From assembly GCA_023662875.1 (NCBI GenBank), contig JAMPIG010000007.1:1-64000 (forward strand): a stretch of DNA of 64,000 nucleotides, given 5' to 3'. Below, piece after piece: positions 1 to 11,679 of this stretch. The DNA comes from Roseburia sp. (GTDB lineage: Bacteria > Bacillota > Clostridia > Lachnospirales > Lachnospiraceae). The translations under genes and the position numbers were made by a program. How positions within the stretch are numbered: the first letter of the stretch is position 1; each line of letters starts with the position of its first letter. The notes beneath the pieces are model-generated. The model was not told the origin of the DNA. It searched no databases and saw only the letters and a list, made by a program, of their open reading frames with translations.

Positions 1-8
1 TTTTCCAT
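1..8 (-). CDS. Start of an off-window gene (partial)
   Basis: Only the first codons lie in the window. On the minus strand an ATG at 8-6 follows an AGGAGGT ribosome site (complement of 14-20) at normal spacing, downstream of a convincing promoter at 93-121. The product cannot be inferred. It is transcribed divergently from the copper operon. Confidence 0.45.
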
Positions 9-92
9 TGAACCACCTCCTGAAGCTCCGGAAGCTCTCATATGTACATATGGCGGGAGACGAACCGCTGACCCGTTTGGGACGCATTACTT

Positions 93-121
93 ATTGTATC
101 ACATTCTAGAACCACTAGCAA
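93..121 (-). promoter_or_regulatory. Promoter of the left-edge gene
   Basis: Minus-strand TTGCTA (121-116) and TACAAT (98-93) are separated by 17 bp. The roughly 80-nt leader carries a perfect 14-bp palindrome CATATGTACATATG (39-52) and an imperfect AGCT/CCGG inverted repeat (23-36), which may be an operator or an RNA hairpin. Confidence 0.6.
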
Positions 122-230
122 TAGAATTTTTTGTTTTTTAGTTTAAAACTTAATTGCACTGAAGCGATAAAAAAACATAATATTAAAGAATCGATAAAAG
201 ATAGAATGAAGATAGATCTGAAAAAACCCC

Positions 231-259
231 TTGACAAATACCCTGCCAGGGTATATTAT
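231..259 (+). promoter_or_regulatory. Copper operon promoter with CsoR operator 1
   Basis: TTGACA (231-236), a 17-bp spacer and TATTAT (254-259) form a near-consensus sigma-A promoter. The spacer holds the perfect palindrome ATACCCTGCCAGGGTAT (238-254), which fits the G/C-tract pseudo-palindromes bound by CsoR repressors. Repressor bound here would block RNA polymerase directly. Confidence 0.85.
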
Positions 260-271
260 AGGCAATAGATA

Positions 272-291
272 AAATACCCCAGGGGGTATTT
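272..291 (+). promoter_or_regulatory. Second CsoR-type operator
   Basis: Arms AAATACCCC and GGGGTATTT around a 2-bp centre form a perfect palindrome a few bases downstream of the predicted transcription start. It has the same TACCC/GGGTA core as the spacer operator, 36 bp away centre to centre, so two repressor tetramers could bind. Confidence 0.75.
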
Positions 292-404
292 GAAGGCATA
301 CATGCAGCTTTGGAGAATAGGAAGGCGGAAGGAGCTTCTCCGGGAGAAAAGCTGAATTTTGCATGGTAAAGAGTTGAAGCTGAAAGAAAGGAATCAGGAG
401 AGGG

Positions 405-785
405 ATGGACGGAGAAAATAACATCAGGGAAGAAGCAAAAACGACGGAGAAGGAATGTTGTCATCCGAAGACAGCGGAAGAAAAAGCGGCGGAAAAGGAA
501 TGCTGCCATCAGAAGGCGACGCCCAGGACGGCGGAGGAGCTGCGGCAGCTGAAAAACCGGCTTAACCGGATAGTGGGGCAGCTGAACGGGATCGGGAAGA
601 TGCTGGATAACAATCGATATTGCGGGGAGATTCTGACGCAGGTAGCGGCGGCGGAGAGCGCTCTGCACGCTTTTGGCTATCTGGTGCTGCAGAAGCATAT
701 GGAGTCCTGCGTGGTAGAAGAAATCCAGAAGGGAAATACCGCGGTGGTGGACGAGACGGTGGAGCTGATCAAGAAGCTGAAGTAA
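405..785 (+). CDS. csoR: CsoR-family copper-sensing transcriptional repressor
   Basis: A 126-residue all-helical CsoR/RcnR-family repressor, which releases DNA when it binds Cu(I). The core (about residues 44-126) holds the expected metal ligands Cys73 and the H-x3-C pair His98/Cys102, with the family signature NRLNRIVGQL at 51-60. The N-terminus carries an unusual extension with two KECCH motifs (residues 17-20 and 32-35), which could bind extra metal. The ATG at 405 follows CAGGAGAGGG. It is first in an operon with the copper ATPase 153 bp downstream, and the two palindromes at 238-291 suggest autoregulation. Copper rather than nickel or formaldehyde sensing is inferred from the ligands and the neighbour. 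Confidence 0.92.
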   Translation: MDGENNIREEAKTTEKECCHPKTAEEKAAEKECCHQKATPRTAEELRQLKNRLNRIVGQLNGIGKMLDNNRYCGEILTQVAAAESALHAFGYLVLQKHMESCVVEEIQKGNTAVVDETVELIKKLK

Positions 786-864
786 GTATGAAAGCGAAAA
801 GGGTACGGAATCGGCAGGTTCCGTGGGATTGGCTTATAGCGCACGCGGCAGCATGACGGAAGGC

Positions 865-916
865 GTGGGAAGAAAGCGGAAGAAAAGAGCGGAAGGAAAG
901 CGGAAGGAAAGAGCTC
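865..916 (+). repeat. Short purine-rich tandem repeat
   Basis: Three imperfect copies of a GCGGAAGRAAAG-like unit lie between csoR and copA, just ahead of the copA ribosome site. It probably reflects local slippage. No coding potential is apparent. Confidence 0.4.
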
Positions 917-938
917 ACAGGGAAAGAAGGAAAGTAAG

Positions 939-4118
<3,180 letters not shown>

Positions 4119-4288
4119 GGGAGGCGAGTTCAAGGATTGCCGCCGATACGAGTTCTGATCTCGCGAGGGAAAGACGATCGCGTGACAGCGGCAGAGCCGG
4201 TCTTCCCAGGCGGCGGTATCGCTTCCAGGCGGCGGACAGCGGCGGATGTCGGCGATGAGGAGAAGACGCTCCGTAAGGAAAGCGGTAA

Positions 4289-4331
4289 GGACGGTTGTCC
4301 CAGGGATTCCTGAGACAGGCCGTCCTTTTTC
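4289..4331 (+). terminator. Intrinsic terminator of the copper operon
   Basis: GGACGG (4289-4294) pairs with CCGTCC (4320-4325), with inner TGTC/GACA and CAGG/CCTG pairings, followed by a T-rich run. Confidence 0.8.
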
Positions 4332-4357
4332 TTATTCATGACAAGTGAAACAGCTTG
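4332..4357. repeat. Terminator-adjacent repeat, copy 1
   Basis: This 26-bp stretch beginning TTATTCATGACAAG matches 24 of 26 positions of 56763-56788. Both copies sit at the end of an intrinsic terminator's T run. The pattern TTYATGACA recurs at 4371-4378 and 36448-36456. Confidence 0.6.
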
Positions 4358-4375
4358 CGGATTCCTCTTGTTTAT

Positions 4376-4410
4376 GACAATAGAATTCTCGCGGAGTGTA
4401 ATTCTATTGT
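4376..4410. repeat. Inverted repeat, family II, copy 1
   Basis: Perfect 11-bp arms ACAATAGAATT and AATTCTATTGT (4377-4387, 4400-4410) enclose 12 bases. Direct TTTATGACAA repeats flank it. A related element with the same loop length lies at 36453-36488. Confidence 0.65.
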
Positions 4411-4534
4411 TTATGACAAAGGAAACGGTGCAGTTTCATCCTGTTGGATTATTTATCGCGGCGGGGCGAATACGAGGCATTCTTCCAAGCGGGCGAAGCC
4501 CGCTTCCCCAATCCTTAATATTTCTTCAAAATTA

Positions 4535-4589
4535 TTGAGAAGAAGACGGAAATATGGTACTATGTTGACACAGAAGGGCACTGTGTCAA
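4535..4589 (+). promoter_or_regulatory. Promoter and palindromic operator/leader hairpin of the stator-like pair
   Basis: TTGAGA (4535-4540), 17 bp, TACTAT (4558-4563). Right at the predicted start lies TTGACACAG-7-CTGTGTCAA (4565-4589), a perfect 9-bp inverted repeat that could be a repressor site or the first hairpin of the transcript. Confidence 0.6.
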
Positions 4590-4825
4590 CTTCTGATTCC
4601 ATGTGCGCTGAAGCGCACGAGATCATGGTACATTAGAAGAGGAGGCCGGGCTTGTTTCCGCCTGGCTTCCGCAGGGTATGCGCGCTGAAAGCGCGCAAAG
4701 AGGCAGAAAGAGGAAGCGTATCGCGCTCCTGAATTGCCTGCGTCGGTGGGGAAGAAAGGATTTGCGCCGGGCGGAGAAGGGCTTGCCTGCGAGATTGGGC
4801 AAAAAGGGAGTTTGCGCGGTACGGG
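4590..4825 (+). other. Hairpin-rich leader, no convincing gene
   Basis: About 240 bases precede the ribosome site at 4826. Visible hairpins: GTGCGC-TGAA-GCGCAC (4603-4618), nested inside CCATG/CATGG arms, and a GCGCGCT-GAA-AGCGCGC hairpin near 4680. The short open frames here lack ribosome sites and family resemblance. The arrangement suggests an untranslated leader, but I match it to no known riboswitch class. Confidence 0.4.
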
Positions 4826-4837
4826 ATAGGAGAACAG

Positions 4838-6001
4838 ATGAAGAACAAACTGTATTATGTACTGTTCCTGGTGTACGCTGTGGTAGTGGCCTTCGTCCTT
4901 TACGTGAACGGCGTATTTACGGGAGAAGTGAACTCGGCGGTGAATTTAGGCATTAATCTGGGCTTTCTGATATTGATCGGCGTCCTGTTTTTTATTTCCT
5001 TTATGAGCTTCGGCAGACTCAACCGGGTGACGGATGAGCTGATGGAGGTCGCGGAGGTACTGCAGGGGGAGTATAAAGAGGGCGGCAACAAAAATCTCTG
5101 GCCGAAATATCAGGATCGGAAGGATGTCTTTGAGAGCGAGGAGCTGCGGGCGGCCTTCGGGAAGTACCGGATGCGGATTCGGAGCCAGAGCAGTATGCGG
5201 GGGGTAGCGCCTTCCTGTGAGCTGGACGAGTATATTAACGAGAATCTGCTGGATCGGATCGGCATGAATTTCTTTAATTCCGGAATTTCCGGAACGATGA
5301 CGGGATTGGGGATTCTGGGAACCTTCCTGGGACTGTCTATGGGGCTCGGTTCCTTTAACGGCGACGATATTTATACGATCTCCGACAACGTGGGGCCGCT
5401 TTTGTCCGGTATGAAGGTAGCGTTCCATACCTCCGTGTACGGGATTATCTTTTCGCTGGTGTTCAACTTTGTGTATCGGAGTATTATGGCGGACGCCTAC
5501 GAGAAGCTGGAGATCTTCCTGAATGTTTTCCGCCAGACGACCCAGCCGCCGATCCAGAAGGAGGATGAAAATTCCGCCGCCATGGTGGTCTATCAGGCGG
5601 GAATGTCGAACGCCCTGAAGCAGATGCTGGATCTGATGAAGGGGAACGCGGCGGAGCAGACGGAGGCGGTAGGAAGGATTGCGGATCGGTTCTGCGATCG
5701 GCTGGAGACGGTTCTGGGGGCGGACTTCCAGCGGCTTGGAAATGTCCTGAAGGCCGCGGGGGAGGCGCAGCAGGTCAGCGCGGAGAATGCCTCGGAGATG
5801 ATCGACGCGGTGAAAACCCTTGTGGAGGTCAACCGCGACGTGCAGGCGGCGCTGGCGGAGGTAATCGGGAGACAGGAAAGGTTCGCGGGGGAACTGAAGA
5901 ACCAGAAGGAGCAGCTGGAAAAATCCTGCAGTGAGCTGGGCGACGAGATCAGCGGCCAGCTGTATGCGCTCGGACAGATGAGGAACCTGTATGAAAAATA
6001 A
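4838..6001 (+). CDS. MotA/TolQ/ExbB-family proton-channel subunit (ZorA-like)
   Basis: A 387-residue membrane protein resembling the A subunit of proton-driven stator complexes. Hydrophobic segments are at about residues 6-24, 38-57, 147-170 and 192-215. The third is Gly/Thr-rich (SGTMTGLGILGTFLGL), as in MotA/ExbB. A cytoplasmic loop (60-140) separates the first and second pairs, and a predicted coiled-coil tail occupies about 220-387. The tail is longer than in flagellar MotA but shorter than in Zorya ZorA. The ATG at 4838 follows AGGAG (4826-4830). It overlaps the MotB-like gene by 11 bp, implying coupled synthesis. No flagellar, Ton or Zorya C/D/E genes are nearby, so its role is unknown. 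Confidence 0.8.
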   Translation: MKNKLYYVLFLVYAVVVAFVLYVNGVFTGEVNSAVNLGINLGFLILIGVLFFISFMSFGRLNRVTDELMEVAEVLQGEYKEGGNKNLWPKYQDRKDVFESEELRAAFGKYRMRIRSQSSMRGVAPSCELDEYINENLLDRIGMNFFNSGISGTMTGLGILGTFLGLSMGLGSFNGDDIYTISDNVGPLLSGMKVAFHTSVYGIIFSLVFNFVYRSIMADAYEKLEIFLNVFRQTTQPPIQKEDENSAAMVVYQAGMSNALKQMLDLMKGNAAEQTEAVGRIADRFCDRLETVLGADFQRLGNVLKAAGEAQQVSAENASEMIDAVKTLVEVNRDVQAALAEVIGRQERFAGELKNQKEQLEKSCSELGDEISGQLYALGQMRNLYEK

Positions 6002-6911
6002 ACAGAGAAGCAGGGAAGCTTTTTCGGAATATAGCTACTGGCAGTCCTACTCGGATATGATGGCGGCGCTGCTGTTGATTTTTGTTCTGATCATAGCGAT
6101 TACCCTGGCAATTTACAAGCAGAAGACAACGGATCTGGACGTTACCAGGCTGGAGCTGAGCGTGGCCCAGGACAAGCTGAATTCCGCCATAGCGGATCTG
6201 GAAAATTCCAAAATCGAGATCGAAAAGTCCAACGAGGAGCTGGCGGCCTCCCTGGCGGAGCTCCAGGTAGCCTATGCCCAGGCGGCCCTGACAAAGGAGG
6301 AGCTGGATCGGGCTTATCTGGAGATTGAAAACGCGCAGCAGGAGCTGGCGACCACAAAGAGCGAGCTGCAGGATATCGTCGGGATTCGGACGGATATCAT
6401 CGGCGCGCTGCAGAGCACCTTCGACAATTCCAGTATGAAGGTGGACGCGCAGACCGGCTCCATCACCTTCTCCTCCGACGTGCTCTTTAAGTTCAACAGC
6501 TCTACCCTGACAAAGGAGAGCCAGGACGCGCTGCGGGACGCGATCCCAAAGTATCTGGAGGTATTGCTCCAGGATCAGTTCCGGGAGTACATAGCGGAGA
6601 TTATTATCGAGGGGCACACGGATACCAACGGTACATATAAGAGCAATATGGAGCTGGCTTATAACCGCGCCAACGCGGTGGCGGATTTCTGCCTGAATAC
6701 AAAGAACGGGCTGAGCCAGGAGAAGATCGAACAGCTGCAGCAGCTGCTTACGGTAAACAGTAAGTCCAGCAGCAGCCCGATCTATCAGAAGGACGCCGCG
6801 GGAAATCCGACCTCAGAGGTGGATATGGCGGCCTCCCGGCGCGTGGAGATCAAATTCCGGCTGAAGGAGGACGAGATGATCGAGAGGATCGCCGGGGTTT
6901 TGGCGCAATAA
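5991..6911 (+). CDS. MotB-like protein with OmpA peptidoglycan-binding domain (ZorB-like)
   Basis: A 306-residue partner of the upstream channel subunit. A short cytoplasmic N-terminus leads into one membrane helix (about 22-42) that begins YSDMMAALLLIF. Asp22 sits where MotB carries its essential proton-binding Asp. Residues 45-140 are a long heptad-rich coiled coil with repeated EEL/LELE patterns. The C-terminal domain (about 150-300) has OmpA features: a DVLFKFNSSTLT strand, EGHTDTNG near 206, NRANAV, and ASRRVEIKF. The expected function is a peptidoglycan-anchored stator half that couples proton flow to movement of the MotA-like ring. Start overlaps the previous gene (ribosome site GAGGAA). 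What the motor drives is not evident. Confidence 0.82.
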   Translation: MKNKQRSREAFSEYSYWQSYSDMMAALLLIFVLIIAITLAIYKQKTTDLDVTRLELSVAQDKLNSAIADLENSKIEIEKSNEELAASLAELQVAYAQAALTKEELDRAYLEIENAQQELATTKSELQDIVGIRTDIIGALQSTFDNSSMKVDAQTGSITFSSDVLFKFNSSTLTKESQDALRDAIPKYLEVLLQDQFREYIAEIIIEGHTDTNGTYKSNMELAYNRANAVADFCLNTKNGLSQEKIEQLQQLLTVNSKSSSSPIYQKDAAGNPTSEVDMAASRRVEIKFRLKEDEMIERIAGVLAQ

Positions 6912-6941
6912 GTGCGTAAGGAAAATTTTAGAATTATTTTA

Positions 6942-6969
6942 TTGATTTTCGCCAGCATAGTGTTATATT
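6942..6969 (+). promoter_or_regulatory. clpB promoter
   Basis: TTGATT (6942-6947), 16 bp, TATATT (6964-6969). The transcript would begin near the TATAGAACAAG leader (6973-6997) that recurs in front of hsp20. No CIRCE or clear CtsR heptad repeat was found here. Confidence 0.55.
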
Positions 6970-7012
6970 GTTTATAGAACAAGGAAACAATAGAACAGAG
7001 GAGGCAGAGGAG

Positions 7013-9610
<2,598 letters not shown>

Positions 9611-9797
9611 GGCGTATTTTATGCGGAAAAGAGGGAATCGAGTCTGAAAGCCTATGTTTGGAGCAGACCCTGCGCAGTAAAGTAGAAGCGAAATAAGTCT
9701 GAGGGCTTGCGTCTGATGCGGGTTCTGCGCAGCGGAGAAGCAAAAGGGGACAGCGGGTCTGCGCCGGAAGCAGGCCTTGAGCGGCAAGAAGAAGGGA
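9611..9797. other. Intergenic stretch with imperfect direct repeat
   Basis: About 190 bases after clpB. Two segments beginning AGTCTGA and continuing to TGCGCAG then GAAGC (about 9639-9693 and 9697-9741) look like a diverged duplication. No terminator or promoter is clear. Confidence 0.35.
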
Positions 9798-9809
9798 ACG
9801 GAGGACAGG

Positions 9810-9983
9810 ATGATACCGAAGGATCCGGCAATGCTTTTGAGCTTTGTCAACATGAAGCTGAGAGACGCCTACGGAAGCCTGGAGGCGCTTTGCGACGACC
9901 TGGACATGAGCCGGGAGGAGATTGCGGGGAAGCTGGCTTCCCTGGATTATCATTACGACGAGGAGAGGAATCAATTTGTATAG
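9810..9983 (+). CDS. DUF4250 family small protein
   Basis: A 57-residue protein beginning MIPKDPAMLLSFVNMKLRD and ending DYHYDEERNQFV, both hallmarks of DUF4250, a small family of Clostridia with unknown function. It is helical and probably cytoplasmic. The ATG at 9810 follows GGAGG (9800-9804). A longer frame from a TTG at 9777 has no ribosome site. Its 3' end contains the ribosome site and start of the next gene, so the two are likely translationally coupled. Confidence 0.85.
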   Translation: MIPKDPAMLLSFVNMKLRDAYGSLEALCDDLDMSREEIAGKLASLDYHYDEERNQFV

Positions 9984-11385
9984 GGGGAAAAAGGGACTCC
10001 GCTGCCGGGTCTGTACCGGCTGCGGGCTTTGCCCCGGGGTGACGCCGGAGAGCAGGGCGGAAGGAATCCGGGTGCTGGCGGAGGAAGGGTTCGGGGAATC
10101 CGAGGCGTTGTCCGGATATCCGGAGGAAAGCTCCGGGAAAAAGCCGGAGGCCGGGGAGCGGGCGTTGCATTTCTCGGGGCACCGCCTGGTGACGGCGGAT
10201 ATCGGGACGACGACGGTAGCCATGCTGCTGTACGGAGCGGACGGCAGCGTTGAAGATCGCTTCCTGGCGCTGAATCCCCAGAGAAAGTACGGAGCGGACG
10301 TGATTTCCAGAATCCGCGCGGCGGAGGATCCGGAGAAGGCGGAGGAGATGTGCCGCCGGATCCGACAGGTGCTGGCGGAAGGGCTGGAGCGGTTCCGGAG
10401 GAAGCTGGGAGAGAATGAGACCATTTTCCTGACCGTCGCCGCCAACACGACGATGAATTATCTGCTGACGGGCCGGGATCCGGCGGAGCTGGGGCGCGCC
10501 CCTTTTCATGCCTCCTGCTTTTGGGAGGAGCAGACCGAGATAGAGGGGGCGCCCTGTTTCCGGATGCCGGGGCTTTCCGCTTTTCTGGGCGGGGATGTTC
10601 TGGCGGGGATGCTGGCCTGCGGGATGGGAGAGCGGGAGGAGATTCAGCTGCTGCTGGATCTCGGTACGAACGGAGAGCTTGTCCTGGGAAACCGGGAGAG
10701 GCGGATTGCCTGCGCTACGGCGGCCGGGCCGGCCTTTGAGGGAGGACCCGCCGCTGGAATCTGGGGGGCGGATATGGTCAGCCTGCTGGCGGCGCTGCGC
10801 CGGGAAGGACTGCTGGATGAGACTGGGCTGCTGGCGGAGCCGTACTTTAAGGACGGTGTCCGAGTGGGGAATGTGTTGATTACCCAAGAGGCAGTGCGGG
10901 CCGTACAGCTGGCGAAGGCGGCTGTGGCGGCGGGAATCGAGATCCTTCTGGAACGGTACGGAATCGGGCCGGAGCAGGTGGATCGGGTGATTCTGGCCGG
11001 AGGGCTGGGGTATTATCTGAATCCGGAGGACGCCGCATTGATCGGGTTACTGCCCGCCGTCTGGAAAGAAAAAGCGGTCGCGGGAGGAAATACCGCCCTG
11101 GCCGGAGCGCTGCTTGCGGGCCGGGAGCTGCTACGGGCGGAAGCGGAGGAAGCCGGAGAGCAGAGGAGCGGTTCAGCGTTGGAGGTAGCTCGAGGAGTAA
11201 GGAACGGTTCGGAATCGAAGGGAAACCGGCGCTCGGAGGACAGCCGACAGCGCCTGGCGGAGTGCTTGAGGAAGCTGGCGGAGGGGACGGAATGCCTGAA
11301 TCTGGCGGAAGAGAAGGATTTTGGCCCGCGCTATATCGAGAGGATGGAATTGAAAGAGTTCCTTTTCGACTCCGCAAAATTATAG
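9976..11385 (+). CDS. ASKHA-domain (DUF4445, RACo-like) protein with N-terminal Cys cluster
   Basis: About 469 residues. The bulk is an ASKHA-type ATPase domain related to the reductive activators of corrinoid proteins: ADIGTTTVAML near residue 75, NTTMNYLLTGRDP, LLLDLGTNGEL, and AAGPAFEGGPAAGI. Family members usually carry an N-terminal [2Fe-2S] ferredoxin domain. Here that is missing and replaced by a compact CRVCTGCGLCP motif (C-x2-C-x2-C-x2-CP) that could hold an Fe-S cluster. I take the TTG at 9976 as start because GAGGAGAGG (9959-9967) lies at the right distance, giving an 8-bp overlap with the DUF4250 gene. The C-terminal segment (about 390-440) is low-complexity and charged. No corrinoid protein or methyltransferase is adjacent, so the partner is unknown. 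Confidence 0.8.
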   Translation: MYRGKKGLRCRVCTGCGLCPGVTPESRAEGIRVLAEEGFGESEALSGYPEESSGKKPEAGERALHFSGHRLVTADIGTTTVAMLLYGADGSVEDRFLALNPQRKYGADVISRIRAAEDPEKAEEMCRRIRQVLAEGLERFRRKLGENETIFLTVAANTTMNYLLTGRDPAELGRAPFHASCFWEEQTEIEGAPCFRMPGLSAFLGGDVLAGMLACGMGEREEIQLLLDLGTNGELVLGNRERRIACATAAGPAFEGGPAAGIWGADMVSLLAALRREGLLDETGLLAEPYFKDGVRVGNVLITQEAVRAVQLAKAAVAAGIEILLERYGIGPEQVDRVILAGGLGYYLNPEDAALIGLLPAVWKEKAVAGGNTALAGALLAGRELLRAEAEEAGEQRSGSALEVARGVRNGSESKGNRRSEDSRQRLAECLRKLAEGTECLNLAEEKDFGPRYIERMELKEFLFDSAKL

Positions 11386-11418
11386 TTGTAAAGAGAGAAA
11401 TGAAGTGGTATGTTATTC

Positions 11419-11452
11419 ATGGGCAGTGTCTTGATGCACCGCCCATTTTTTC
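11419..11452 (+). terminator. Intrinsic terminator after the ASKHA gene
   Basis: ATGGGC (11419-11424) pairs with GCCCAT (11441-11446), with inner GTG/CAC, followed by a run of six T. Confidence 0.85.
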
Positions 11453-11470
11453 CGCGGACGGCTGAAGTCT

Positions 11471-11522
11471 GCAGAATCTTGGTGGATTCTGCGAGGACAG
11501 GAGAGCCTGCTGCGCAGCAGGC
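11471..11522. repeat. Two adjacent intergenic palindromes
   Basis: GCAGAATC-6-GATTCTGC (11471-11492) and GCCTGCTG-CG-CAGCAGGC (11505-11522). The first shares the AGAATC/GATTCT arms of the palindrome family at 40794-40864. The remaining bases up to 11660 show no clear promoter. Confidence 0.55.
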
Positions 11523-11679
11523 TGGCGGGCGTCCTATATGAGCCGAAAGCTTGAAGATACACAGATCGAAAAGAATCGCCAGCTCTCCGGCGGGCGTTCT
11601 GTGCGAGTGGTGCCGCGGAAAGCCGGAGAAATGTGTGTCCGCGCTCTTTTCAGAACGGAGCGCGCAAGGGGGTATAAGA

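Noticed and set aside
4355..4956. Two short plus-strand frames before the stator-like pair
   Set aside because: They overlap hairpins and the real start at 4838, lack ribosome sites and have no recognisable sequence.
4838..6911. Complete Zorya defence system
   Set aside because: Only AB-like subunits are present. The next genes are clpB and DUF4250, with no ZorC, ZorD or ZorE candidate.
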